From Aegilops tauschii subsp. strangulata (Eukaryota > Streptophyta > Magnoliopsida > Poales > Poaceae), in assembly GCF_002575655.3 (NCBI RefSeq), contig NC_053040.3:149483148-149547147 (forward strand): DNA of 64,000 bases, read 5' to 3'. This document shows, piece after piece, positions 34,654-46,256 of the stretch; positions within the stretch are counted from its first letter, which is position 1, and every line of letters begins with the position of its first letter. The notes under the pieces are model-generated. The model made no database searches, had not been told where the DNA came from, and saw nothing but the letters and a program-made list of their open reading frames with translations. The position numbers and the translations under genes were made by a program.

Positions 34654-36350
34654 TGTTGGAAATATGCCCTAGAGGCAATAATAAATGGTTATTATTATAT
34701 TTCTTTGTTCATGGTAATTGTCTATTGTTCATGCTATAATTGTATTGTCCGAAAATCGTAATACATGTGTGAATACATAGACCACAACGTGTCCCTAGTA
34801 AGCCTCTAGTTGACTAGCTCGTTGATCAACAGATAGTCATGGTTTCCTGACTATGGACATTGGATGTCATTGATAACGGGATCACATCATTAGGAGAATG
34901 ATGTGATGGACAAGACCCAATCCTAAGCATAGCATAAAAGATCGTGTAGTTTCGTTTGCTAGAGCTTTTCCAATGTCAAGTATCTTTTCCTTAGACCATG
35001 AGATCGTGCAACTCCCGGATACCGTAGGAGTGCTTTGGGTGTGCCAAACGTCACAACGTAACTGGGTGACTATAAAGGTGCACTACGGGTATCTCCGAAA
35101 GTGTCTGTTGGGTTGGCACGGATCGAGACTGGGATTTGTCACTCCGTGTGACGGAGAGGTATCTCTGGGCCCACTCGGTAATGCATCATCATAATGAGCT
35201 CAATGTGACTAAGGCGTTAGTCACGGGATCATGCATTGCGGTACGAGTAAAGAGACTTGCCGGTAACGAGATTGAACAAGGTATTGGGATACCGACGATC
35301 GAATCTCGGGCAAGTAACATACCGATTGACAAAGGGAATTGAATACGGGATTGATTGAATCCTCGACATCGTGGTTCATCCGATGAGATCATTGTGGAAC
35401 ATGTGGGAGCCAACATGGGTATCCAGATCCCGCTGTTGGTTATTGATCGGAGAGGCGTCTCGGTCATGTCTGCATGTCTCCCGAACCCGTAGGGTCTACA
35501 CACTTAAGGTTCAGTGACGTTAGGGTTGTACAGATATGTGTATGCGGAAACCCGAAAGTTTTTCGGAGTCCCGGATGAGATCCCGGACGTCACGAGGAGT
35601 TCCGGAATGGTCCGGAGGTAAAGAATTATATATAGGAAGTCAAGTTTCGGCCACCGGGAAAGTTTCGGGGGTTACCGGTATTGTACTGGGACCATCGGAA
35701 GGGTCCCGGGGGTCCACCGGGTGGGGCCACCTATCCCGGAGGGCCCCATGGGCTGAAGTGGGAGGGTAACCAGCCCCTAGTGGGCTGGGGCGCCCCCCCT
35801 GCGCCTAGGGTTGGAAACCCTAGGGTGGGGGGGCGCCCCACTTGCCTTGGGGGGCAAGTCACCCCCCTTGGCCGCCGCCCCTTGCCCTAGATGGGTTCTG
35901 GCCGGCGCCCCCCTCCCAGGGGTCCTATATAAAGGGGGGGAGGGAGGGCAGCAGCAACACAGCCTTGGGCGCCTCCCTCTCCCCCTGCAACACCTCTCTC
36001 TCTAGTATATGCTCGGCGAAGCCCTGCCGGCATCCCGCTACATCCACCACCACGCCGTCGTGCTGCTGGATCTCCATCAACCTCTCCTTCCCCCTTGCTG
36101 GATCAAGAAGGAGGAGACGTCGCTGCACCGTACGTGTGTTGAACGCGGAGGTGCCGTCTGTTCGGCACTCGGTCATCGGTGATTTGAATCACGGCTAGTA
36201 CGACTCCGTCATCCACGTTCATTGGAACGCTTTCGCTCGCGATCTACAAGGGTATGTAGATGCACTCCTTTCCCCTTGTTGCTAGTATACTCCATAGATG
36301 CATCTTGGTGAGCGTAGGAAAATTTTAAAATTATGCTACGATTCCCAACA
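34654..36350 (+). repeat. Solo Angela LTR
   Basis: This complete 1697-bp LTR is flanked directly by ACCCT on the left (34649-34653) and right (36351-36355), with no internal region attached, which defines a solo LTR. A TATATAAAG box lies at 35926-35934. It is very similar to the LTR at 42216, which has about 12 bp more near 43360. Confidence 0.9.
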
Positions 36351-36523
36351 ACCCTGCCACTCTCGATGCGGCCGCTTGAGCTGTTGAGCAGACTCGAAAC
36401 AGAACAAGGGCGTTGCCAATTGCGGGAGGGCCCCTTTGCGTGTAGGTTTTCCATACATAGGCATGATCTCCGAGGACAATAACCTTATGTATAAAAGGAA
36501 ATTGCTCAGGGCTCTGGATGACA
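36351..36523. repeat. Duplicated element A flank, copy 1
   Basis: These 173 bp match 43925-44097 with three differences. Both copies begin with the ACCCT target duplication and are element A DNA next to an Angela insertion. Copy 1 is followed by 24 bp of filler (36524-36547) and a truncated LTR. Confidence 0.9.
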
Positions 36524-36547
36524 CATATCCCTCCTCCCGCAGCGCTT

Positions 36548-36883
36548 GGCGAAGCCCTGTTGGAATCCCGCTACTTCCACCACCACGCCGTCGTGCTGCT
36601 GGATCTCCATCAATCTCTCCTCCCCCCTTGCTGGATCAAGAAGGAGGAGACGTCGCTACTCCATACGTGTGTTGAACGCGGAGGTGCCGTCTGTTCGGCA
36701 CTCGGTCATCGGTGATTTGAATCACGGCGAGTATGACTCCGTCATCCACGTTCATTGGAACGCTTTCGCTCGCGATCTACAAGGGTATGTAGATGCACTC
36801 CTTTCCCCTCGTTGCTAGTATACTCCATAGATGCATCTTGGTGAGCGTAGGAAAATTTTAAAATTATGCTACGATTCCCAACA
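36548..36883 (+). repeat. 5'-truncated Angela LTR (U5 side)
   Basis: Only the last 336 bp of the LTR are present, starting at GGCGAAGCCCTG and ending CCCAACA. The promoter half with its TATA box is missing, so this element copy lacks its own start of transcription. Confidence 0.9.
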
Positions 36884-38196
36884 GTGGCATCATGAGCCAG
36901 GCCTATGCGTAGTTACTATGCACGAGTAGAACACAAAGCAGTTGTGGGCGTTGAGTTTGCCAATTCTTCTTGCCGCTACTAGTCGTTTCTTGTTTCGGCG
37001 GCATTGTAGGATGAAGCGGCCCGGACCGACCTTACACGTACGCTTACGTGAGACAGGTTCCACCGACTGACATGCACTAGTTGCATAAGGTGGCTAGCAG
37101 GTGTCTGTCTCTCCTACTTTAGTCGGAACGGATTCGATGAAAAGGGTCCTTATGAAGGGTAAATAGAAATTGGCAAATCACGTTGTGGTCATACGTAGGT
37201 AAGAAAACGTTCTTGCTAGAAACCTACAAACCACGTAAAAACTTGCAACAACAATTAGAGGACGTCTAACTTGTTTTTGCAGCAAGTGCTATGTGATGTG
37301 ATATGGCCAGAAGATGTGATGAATGATATATGTGATGTATGAGATTGATCATATTCTTGTAATAGGAATCACGACTTGCATGTCGATGAGTATGACAACC
37401 GGCAGGAGCCATAGGAGTTGTCTTTATTATTTTGTATGACCTGCGTGTCATTGAATAACGCCATGTAATTTACTTTACTTTGTTGCTAAACGCGTTAGCC
37501 ATAGAAGTAGAAGTAATCGTTGGCGTGACGACTTCATGAAGACACGATGATGGAGATCATGATGATGGAGATCATGGTGTCATGCCGGTGACGAAGATGA
37601 TCATGGTGCCCCGAAGATGGAGATCAAAGGAGCATGATGATATTGGCCATATCATGTCACTATTTGATTGCATGTGATGTTTATCATGTTTTTGCATCTT
37701 ATTTGCTTAGAACGACGATAGTAAGTAAGATGTTCCCTTATGATAATTTCAAGAAAAGTGTTCCCCCTAACTGTGCACCGTTGCGAAGGTTCGTTGTTTC
37801 GAAGCACCACGTGATGATCGGGTGTGATAGATTCTAACGTTCGAATACAACGGGTGTTGACGAGCCTAGCATGTATAGACATGGCCTCGGAACACACGCA
37901 ATACACTTAGGTTGACTTGACGAGCCTAGCATGTACAGACATGGCCTCGGAACACGGAGGACCGAAAGGTCGAGCATGAGTCGTATAGAAGATACGATCA
38001 ACATGGAGATGTTCACCGATCTTGACTAGTCCGTCTCACGTGATGATCGGACACGGCCTAGTTGACTCGGATCATGTTTCACTTAGATGACTAGAGGGAT
38101 GTCTATCTAAGTGGGAGTTCATTAAATAATTTGATTAGATGAACTTAATTATCATGAACTTAGTCTAAAATCTTTACACTATGTCTTGTAGATCAA
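36884..38196 (+). other. Angela leader with primer binding site
   Basis: The sequence GTGGCATCATGAGCC right after the LTR is a mutated form of the usual Met-tRNA site (TGGTATCAGAGCC). The rest is a long untranslated leader with GATGATGGAGATCAT-type repeats near 37545-37580 and a 60-bp tandem duplication at 37858-37955. No gene is seen. Confidence 0.75.
37858..37955. repeat. Tandem duplication with 60-bp period in the Angela leader
   Basis: TGACGAGCCTAGCATGTA followed by (T/C)AGACATGGCCTCGGAACAC occurs at 37858-37895 and again at 37918-37955, with one difference. Confidence 0.85.
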
Positions 38197-41100
38197 ATGG
38201 CCAACGTTGTCCTCAATTTCAACGCGTTCCTAGAGAAAACCAAACTGAAAGATGATGGCAGCAACTATACGGACTGGGTCCAGAACCTGAGGATCATCCT
38301 CATAGTAGCCAAGAAAGATTATGTCTTAGAAGCACCGCTAGGTGATGCACCAATTCCAGAAAACCAAGACGTTATGAACGCTTGGCAGTAGCGTGCTGAT
38401 GATTACTCCCTCGTTCAGTGCGGCATGCTTTACAGCTTAGAACCGGGTCTCCAAAAGCGTTTTGAGAAACATGGAGCATATGAGATGTTCGAGGAGCTGA
38501 AATTGGTTTTCCAAGCTCATGCCCGGGTCGAGAGATATGATGTCTCCGACAAGTTCTTCAGCTGTAAAATGGAGGAGAATAGTTCTGTTAGTGAGCACAT
38601 ACTCAGAATGTCTGGGTTGCATAACCGCTTGTCTCAGCTGGGAGTTAATCTCCCGGATGACGCGGTCATTGACAGAATCCTCCAGTCGCTTCCACCAAGC
38701 TACAAGAGCTTTGTGATGAACTACAATATGCAGGGGATGGAAAAGACCATTCCTGAGGTATATTCAATGCTGAAATCAGCGGAAGGGGAGATCAGAAAAG
38801 AACATCAAGTGTTGATGGTGAATAAAACCACTAAGTTCAAGAAGGGCAAGGGTAAGAAGAACTTCAAGAAGGACGGCAAGGGAGTTGCCGCGCCCGGTAA
38901 GCCAGTTACTGGGAAGAAGTCAAAGAATGGACCCAAGCCTGAAACTGAGTGCTTTTATTGCAAGGGAAGTGGTCACTGGAAGCGGAACTGCCCCAAATAC
39001 TTAGCGGACAAGAAGGCCGGCAACACCAAAGGTATATGTGATATACATGTAATTGATGTGTACCTTACCAGTACTCGTAGTAGCTCCTGGGTATTTGATA
39101 CCGGTGCGGTTGCTCATATTTGTAACTCAAAACAGGAACTACGGAATAAACGGAGACTGGCGAAGGACGAGGTGACGATGCGCGTCGGGAATGGTTCCAA
39201 GGTCGATGTGATCGCCGTCGGCACGCTACCTCTGCATCTACCCACAGGATTAGTTTTAAACCTCAATAATTGTTATTTACTGCCAGCTTTGAGCATGAAC
39301 ATTGTACCTGGATCTCGTTTAATTCGAGATGGCTACTCATTTAAATCCGAGAATAATGGTTGTTCTATTTATTTGAGAGATATGTTTTATGGTCATGCCC
39401 CGCTGGTCAATGGTTTATTTTTGATGAATCTCGAACGTGATGTTACACATATTCATAGTGTGAATACCAAAAGATGTAAAGTTGATAACGATAGTCCCAC
39501 ATACTTGTGGCACTGCCGCCTTGGTCACATTGGTGTCAAGCGCATGAAGAAGCTCCATGCAGATGGACTTTTGGAGTCTCTTGATTACGAATCATTTGAC
39601 ACGTGCGAACCATGCCTCATGGGTAAGATGACCAAGACTCCGTTCTCCGGAACAATGGAGCGAGCAACCAACTTATTGGTAATCATACATACCAATGTGT
39701 GCGGTCCAATGAGTGTTGAGGCTCGCGGAGGATATCGTTATGTTCTCACTCTCACTGATGACTTAAGTAGATATGGGTATGTCTACCTAATGAAACACAA
39801 GTCCGAAACCTTTGAAAAGTTCAAGGAATTTCAGAGTGAAGTTGAGAATCAACGTGACAGGAAAATAAAATTCTTACGATCAGATCGTGGTGGAGAATAT
39901 TTAAGTCACGAATTTGGTACACACTTAAGGAAATGTGGAATAGTTTCACAACTCACGCCGCCTGGAACACCTCAGAGAAATGGTGTGTCCGAACGTCGTA
40001 ATCGCACTCTATTGGATATGGTGCGATCTATGATGTCTCTTACCGATTTACCGCTCTCATTTTGGGGCTATGCTTTAGAGACTGCCGCATTCACTTTAAA
40101 TAGGGCTCCGTCGAAATCCGTTGAGACGACACCGTATGAATTATGGTTTGGGAAGAAACCTAAGCTGTCGTTTCTAAAAGTTTGGGGATGCGATGCTTAT
40201 GTCAAGAAACTTCAACCTGAAAAGCTCGAACCCAAGTCGGAGAAATGCGTCTTCATAGGATACCCTAAGGAAACTATTGGGTACACCTTCTACCTCAGAT
40301 CCGAAGGCAAGATCTTCATTGCCAAGAACGGGTCCTTTCTAGAGAAGGAGTTTCTCTCGAAAGAATTGAGTGGGAGGAAAGTGGAACTTGATGAGGTGAT
40401 AGTCACCCCTTCCGAACCGGAAAGTAGCGCAGCACGGGAAGATGTTCCTGTGGTGCCTGCACCGACTCGGGAGGAAGTTAATGATGATGATGATGATCAT
40501 GAAGCTTCGGATCAAGTTACTACTGAACTTCGTAGGTCCACAAGGACACGTTCCGCACCAGAGTGGTACGACAACCCTGTCCTGGAAATCATGTTGTTAG
40601 ACAACGGTGAACCTTCGAACTATGAAGAAGCGATGGCGGGCCCGGATTCCGACAAATGGCTGGAAGCCATGAAATCCGAGATAGAATCCATGTATGAAAA
40701 CAAAGTGTGGACTTTGACTGACTTTCCCGATGAGCGGCGAGCCATAGAAAACAAATGGATCTTTAAGAAGAAGACGGACGCGGATGGTAATGTGACCATC
40801 TACAAAGCTCGACTTGTCGCTAAGGGTTATCGACAAGTTCAAGGGGTTGACTACGATGAGACTTTCTCACCCGTAGCGAAGCTGAAGTCCGTCCGAATCA
40901 TGTTAGCAATTGCCGCATACTATGATTATGAGATATGGCAGATGGACGTCAACACGGCATTCCTTAACGGCTTCCTTAAGGAAGAGTTGTATATGATGCA
41001 GCCGGAAGGTTTTGTCGATCCTAAGAATGCTAACAAAGTATGCAAGCTCCAGCGCTCAATCTATGGGCTGGTGCAAGCATCTCGGAGTTGGAACATTCGC

Positions 41101-42183
41101 TTTGATGAGATGATCAAAGCATTTGGATTTACACAGACTTATGGAGAAGCCTGTGTTTACAAGAAAGTGAGTGGGAGCTCTGTAGCATTTCTCTTATTAT
41201 ATGTGGATGACATATTATTGATGGGAAATGATATAGAATTCTTGGAAAGTATAAAGTCCTATTTGAATAAGTGTTTTTCAATGAAGGACCTTGGAGAAGC
41301 TGCTTATATATTAGGCATCAAGATCTATAGAGATAGATCGAGACGCCTCATTGGTCTTTCACAGAGTACATACCTTGACAAGATATTGAAGAAGTTCAAT
41401 ATGGATCAGTCCAAGAAGGGGTTCTTGCCTGTATTGCAAGGTGTGCAATTGAGCACGGCTCAATGCCCGACCACGGCAAAAGATAGAGAAAAGATGAGTG
41501 TCATCCCCTATGCCTCGGCCATAGGGTCTATTATGTATGCCATGCTATGTACCAGACCTGATGTAAACCTTGCCGTAAGTTTGGTAGGAAGATACCAAAG
41601 TAATCCCGGCATGGAACACTGGACAGCGGTCAAGAATATCCTGAAGTACCTGAAGAGGACTAAGGATATGTTTCTCGTTTATGGAGGTGACGAAGAGCTC
41701 GTCGTAAAGGGTTACGTCGACGCTAGCTTCGACACAGATCTGGATGACTCGAAGTCACAAACCGGATACGTGTATATTTTGAATGGAGGAGCAGTAAGCT
41801 GGTGCAGTTGCAAGCAAAGGGTCGTGGCGGGATCTACATGTGAAGCGGAGTACATGGCAGCCTCGGAGGCAGCACAGGAAGCAGTCTGGATGAAGGAGTT
41901 CATTACCGACCTAGGGGTGATTCCCAATGCGTCGGGCCCGATGACTCTCTTCTGTGACAACACTGAAGCTATTGCCCTTATGAAGGAGCCCAGGTTTCAC
42001 AAGAAGACCAGGCATATCAAGCGTCGCTTCAACTCCATTCGTGAAAGTGTTCAAAATGGAGACATAGATATTTGTAAAGTACATACAGACCTGAATGTAG
42101 CAGAACCGTTGACTAAACCTCTCCCTAGAGCAAAACATGATCAACACCAGGACGCAATGGGTGTTCGATTCATCACAATGTAA
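38197..42183 (+). pseudogene. gag-pol: Angela gag-pol polyprotein with one in-frame TAG
   Basis: One frame runs from MANVVLNFNAFLEKTK (38197) to the TAA at 42181. It has a gag domain, a CCHC knuckle (CFYCKGSGHWKRNC, about 38950), protease (WVFDTGAVAHIC, about 39088), integrase with its HHCC finger (WHCRLGHIG, CEPCLMGK) and core (SDRGGEY, about 39880), RT with YVDD at about 41200 and RNase H (GYVDASFDTD, TCEAEYMAA). The single stop is TAG at 38389-38391, early in gag. In the integrase core the block IIHTNVCGPM has Asn (39694-39696) where Copia integrases have the first catalytic Asp. With its 5' promoter also lost, this copy is dead. Confidence 0.93.
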
Positions 42184-42215
42184 CTAGATTATTGACTCTA
42201 GTGCAAGTGGGAGAC

Positions 42216-43924
42216 TGTTGGAAATATGCCCTAGAGGCAATAATAAATGGTTATTATTATATTTCTTTGTTCATGGTAATTGTCTATTGTTCATGCTATA
42301 ATTGTATTGTCCGAAAATCGTAATACATGTGTGAATACATAGACCACAACGTGTCCCTAGTAAGCCTCTAGTTGACTAGCTCGTTGATCAACAGATAGTC
42401 ATGGTTTCCTGACTATGGACATTGGATGTCATTGATAACGGGATCACATCATTAGGAGAATGATGTGATGGACAAGACCAACTCCTAAGCATAGCATAAA
42501 AGATCGTGTAGTTTCGTTTGCTAGAGCTTTTCCAATGTCAAGTATCTTTTCCTTAGACCATGAGATCGTGCAACTCCCGGATACCGTAGGAGTGCTTTGG
42601 GTGTGCCAAACGTCACAACGTAACTGGGTGACTATAAAGGTGCACTACGGGTATCTCCGAAAGTGTCTGTTGGGTTGGCACGGATCGAGACTGGGATTTG
42701 TCACTCCGTGTGACGGAGAGGTATCTCTGGGCCCACTCGGTAATGCATCATCATAATGAGCTCAATGTGACTAAGGCGTTAGTCACGGGATCATGCATTG
42801 CGGTACGAGTAAAGAGACTTGCCGGTAACGAGATTGAACAAGGTATTGGGATACCGACGATCGAATCTCGGGCAAGTAACATACCGATTGACAAAGGGAA
42901 TTGAATACGGGATTGATTGAATCCTCGACATCGTGGTTCATCATGAGATCATCGTGGAACATGTGGGAGCCAACATGGGTATCCAGATCCCGCTGTTGGT
43001 TATTGACCGGAGAGGCATCTCGGTCATGTCTGCATGTCTCCCGAACCCGTAGGGTCTACACACTTAAGGTTCGGTGACGCTAGGGTTGTAGAGATATGTG
43101 TATGCGGAAACCCGAAAGTTGTTCGGAGTCCCGGATGAGATCCCGGACGTCACGAGGAGTTCCGTAATGGTCCGGAGGTAAAGAATTATATATAGGAAGT
43201 CAAGTTTCGGCCACCGGGAAAGTTTTGGGGGTTACCGGTATTGTACCGGGACCACCGGAAGGGTCCCGGGGGTCCACCGGGTGGGGACACCTATCCCGGA
43301 GGGCCCCATGGGCTGAAGTGGGAGGGTAACCAGCCCCTAGTGGGCTGGGGCGCCCCCCATGGGCCTCCCCCCTGCGCCTAGGGTTGGAAACCCTAGGGTG
43401 GGGGGGCGCCCCACTTGCCTTGGGGGGCAAGTCACCCCCCTTGGCCGTCGCCCCTTGCCCTAGATGGGTTCTGGCCGGCGCCCCCCCTCCCAGGGGGCCT
43501 ATATAAAGGGGGGGAGGGAGGGCAGCAGCAACACAGCCTTGGGCGCCTCCCTCTCCCCCTGCAACACCTCTCTCTCTCGTATATGCTCGGCGAAGCCCTG
43601 CCGGCATCCCACTACATCCACCACCACGCCGTCGTGCTGCTGGATCTCCATCAACCTCTCCTTCCCCCTTGCTGGATCAAGAAGGAGGAGACTTCGCTGC
43701 ACCGTACGTGTGTTGAACGCGGAGGTGCCGTCCGTTCGGCACTCGGTCATCGGTGATTTGAATCACGGCGAGTACGACTCCGTCATCCACGTTCATTGGA
43801 ACGCTTTCGCTCGCGATCTACAAGGGTATGTAGATGCAGTCCTTTCCCCTCGTTGCTAGTATACTCCATAGATGCATTTTGGTGAGCGTAGGAAAATTTT
43901 TAAATTATGCTACGATTCCCAACA
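42216..43924 (+). repeat. 3' LTR of Angela
   Basis: This complete 1709-bp LTR follows the purine tract AAGTGGGAGA and is followed by ACCCT. A TATATAAAG box is at 43500-43508. Confidence 0.93.
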
Positions 43925-44097
43925 ACCCTGCCACTCTCGATGCGGCCGCTTGAGCTGTTGAGCAGACTCGAAACAGAACAAGGGCGTTGCCAATTGCCAG
44001 AGGGCCCCTTTGCGTGTAGGTTTTCCATACATAGGCATGATCTCCGAGGACAATAACCTTATGTATAAAAGGAAATTGCTCAAGGCTCTGGATGACA
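43925..44097. repeat. Duplicated element A flank, copy 2
   Basis: This is the original right-hand flank of the Angela insertion. It continues without a break into element A's gag start. It matches 36351-36523. Confidence 0.9.
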
Positions 44098-44255
44098 TAG
44101 CTTTTCCGTTGCCGCGCTGGTGTCCTTCGCGCTTGCAGGCGACGCTGTTTTCTCCTGGTCGTCTTCTTCTTTAGAAGCCATGGCGATGAAGAGCAGCTAG
44201 GTTAACTACTAGACCAGATTCTCACAATTGCGCCCCCTACCTGGCGCGCCAAAGA
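44098..44255 (-). pseudogene. Element A gag start and primer binding site
   Basis: Reading the minus strand from the LTR edge, the primer-site sequence TTTGGCGCGCCAGGTAGGGG lies at 44253-44234. A short leader follows, then an ATG at 44181 opening MASKEEDDQEKTASPAS. The frame has no full gag behind it, because the DNA beyond is spacer. It resembles the opening of element D's gag (basic, Ser/Ala-rich). Confidence 0.65.
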
Positions 44256-45421
44256 TGTCGGTGGGAAACGACACCTATGGGATCACAAGAATCCCTACTA
44301 CTGTTGCCGGGGCGCGGGGTTGTGAGAAGAGCAGGATTAACAGTCAGCACAAGGATCGTTTACCCAGGTTCAGGCCGCGAGGATGCGTAATACCCTAGTC
44401 CTGCTTTGGTGGATGTATTGAGTGTTCTTGTGTTCTTGAGCTAGCTACGGGGTGCAACTTGCCCAAAAGAGCTGAATCCCTCTCCAGTATGCCATGGGCC
44501 TCCTTTTATAGTCGAAAGGGGCTGCCACAGTGGCACACAAGAGGTGGAAAGGTATACAGTGCCGCGAGCTTATCGCCCGGGTTACAGGACAAGACGCATT
44601 TAATGCGTAGCTTAGGTGTCCCTTAGCTTTATCGGGGACGGGAACGAGGCCCGTCCCGTCCGTCGCTGCCTCGCCTTACTTCGACACGCGCCCCAGGCCA
44701 GCGATGCATGCGGCGCCATGTAGGTAGGCAGGCAGCTGAGGTGGCGCGGTGGTGGGTCTTCACAAAGATCTGCATGCCACCACGCAGGTGCTTGCTGAGT
44801 TGGCTCGGAAGCCGCCCGTCGCCACGCAAGTGCCTGCCCAGCTGGTTGAGCTAGCAGCTGCATGCGAACGGCGGTGGAGTCTTGGCAGGCGCGGGCCTGG
44901 CGGTGGCCCTGCTGGCGCCCTCGGCAAGGGTCTTGCCGTGGCGCTGTGGTCGTCCCCGGCAAGGCGCTTGCCGGGGGTCTTGTGGATTTCCTCGGCAAGG
45001 ATCTCGCCAAGGGTTGCCGTCTTCTGGTCCTCATCTGACTTCATGTATTCATGATCTTGACGAAGATCTACATGCCACCACAAAGGTGCCTCCCGAGCCT
45101 TGGTTCCAATACAGCCATTGGCGACGCTCGGAACCCTCGGGCTCAAGGGTGGCTCGCTCTGTGGGTGTTGGGCAAGTTGCCCCGGCAAGGCTCTTGCCGG
45201 GGCCGCGGAGGCCGCCCCGGCAAGGATCTTGCCGGGGGAGTCCACCTCGCCCCTTCGCCCCCTGTGTCTCTGACCTTGGCATTGCCTCGGTTGTCTTGTG
45301 CTTCAGCTTCTCTCTGGCTCCCCTCCTCTGCCCTGCTACGTGCGGCCGCGGCGCGCGGCTCTGACTGCCCGTGCACAAGTAAAGGGGTCAAAAGAAGAGC
45401 CCCTACTTTTGTACACCGACA
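44256..45421 (-). repeat. 5' LTR of element A
   Basis: The LTR is 1166 bp, TGTCGG...CCGACA, with CTATAAAAGG in minus-strand reading at about 44511-44502. It matches 28898-30087 except for point changes and one fewer 24-bp GGCAAGGGTCTTGCC unit, which accounts for the length difference. Confidence 0.9.
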
Positions 45422-46105
45422 GCTCTACATCATCCTTGCTGCCCTCCGATGATGCGTGAGTAGTTTACCACATACCTACGGGTCCATAGTTAGTAGCTAG
45501 ATGGCTTCTTCTCTCTTTTTGATCTTCAATACAATATTCTACTCGGTGTTCTTGGAGATATATTCGATGTAATGACTTTCTGCGGTGTGTTTGTTGGGAT
45601 TCGATGAATTGTGAGTTTATGATCAGATCTATCAATGAATATCATTTGAGTTTTCTCTGAACTCTTTTATGCGTGATTTTATAGCCTCGTATTTCTTCTC
45701 CGTTTTTTTGGTTTGGTTTGGCCAACTAGATTGATTTATCTTGCCATGAGAAGAGGTGCTTTGTAATGGGTTCGATCTTGCGGTGCTCAATCCCACTGAC
45801 AGAAAGGGACATGACATGTATGTATCATTGCTATTAAGGGTAAAGAGATGGGGTTTATTCATACGTGAGTTTATCTTGTCTACATCATGTCATATTGCTT
45901 AAGGCGTTACTCCGTTTTCCCATGAACTTAATACACTAGATGCATGCTGGATAGCGGTCGATGTGTGTAGTAATAGTAGTAGATGCAGAATTGTTTCGGT
46001 CTACTTGTCTCGGGCGTGATGCCTATATACATGATCATTGCCTTGGATATCGTCATAATTATTTGCTTTTATATCAATTGCCCAATAGTAATTTGTTTAC
46101 CCACC
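45422..46105 (+). repeat. Athila-type Gypsy LTR (element E), right piece
   Basis: This continues 28897 after removal of element A, whose GCTCT target copy starts it. It reads as the downstream half of the same LTR type (AGATGGCTTCTTCTCTC, GATGCATGCTGGATAGCGG) and breaks off after TTTGTTTACCCACC, short of the expected LTR end. No gene is seen. Confidence 0.65.
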
Positions 46106-46110
46106 ATAAG

Positions 46111-46247
46111 CAAAAAACAGCAACTGGCACTGGGCACTATGTCAATAGGTTAGTCCCAAAAAAGATATAAAGTTGCTAGTAAATGAGTATAAAACATCCA
46201 AGAATGATACTTTAATAGCATGGAACAATAAAAAATTATACATACGA
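46111..46247 (-). repeat. Inverted fragment of an E-type LTR start
   Basis: In minus-strand reading this matches the first part of the same LTR type as 28401-28560: TATAATTTTTTATTGTTCCA, CTTGGATGTTTTA, TTTTTTGGGACTAACCTATT, CCAGTGCCAGTTGCT. The outermost 20 or so bases are missing. It directly abuts the forward E piece, so a rearrangement joined them head to head. Confidence 0.7.
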
Positions 46248-46256
46248 AAGCACCAA

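Larger units (their letters stand above)
34654..43924 (+). mobile_element. Copia Angela/WIS/BARE-family insertion, rearranged
   Basis: The locus holds a full LTR with ACCCT on both sides (34654-36350), then 173 bp of element A flank, 24 bp of filler, a 5'-truncated second LTR (36548-36883), a full internal region and a complete 3' LTR followed by ACCCT again. The ends TGTTGGAAATATGCCCTAGA and GATTCCCAACA are those of the Angela/WIS/BARE family (known, from memory). The internal region has a Met-tRNA-type primer site, one gag-pol frame and the purine tract AAGTGGGAGA. Confidence 0.92.
28898..45421 (-). mobile_element. Ty3/Gypsy element A, non-autonomous, minus strand, split by Angela
   Basis: The LTRs at both ends read TGTCGG...CCGACA, with a perfect target duplication GCTCT (28893-28897 and 45422-45426). 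In minus-strand reading the primer-site sequence TTTGGCGCGCCAGGTAGGGG lies just inside the right LTR, so transcription runs right to left. The internal DNA is 30088-34653 plus 44098-44255 and holds only the first few gag codons and a long gene on the opposite (plus) strand. Pol is missing. Primer site and layout resemble Tat-lineage elements (inference). Confidence 0.88.
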
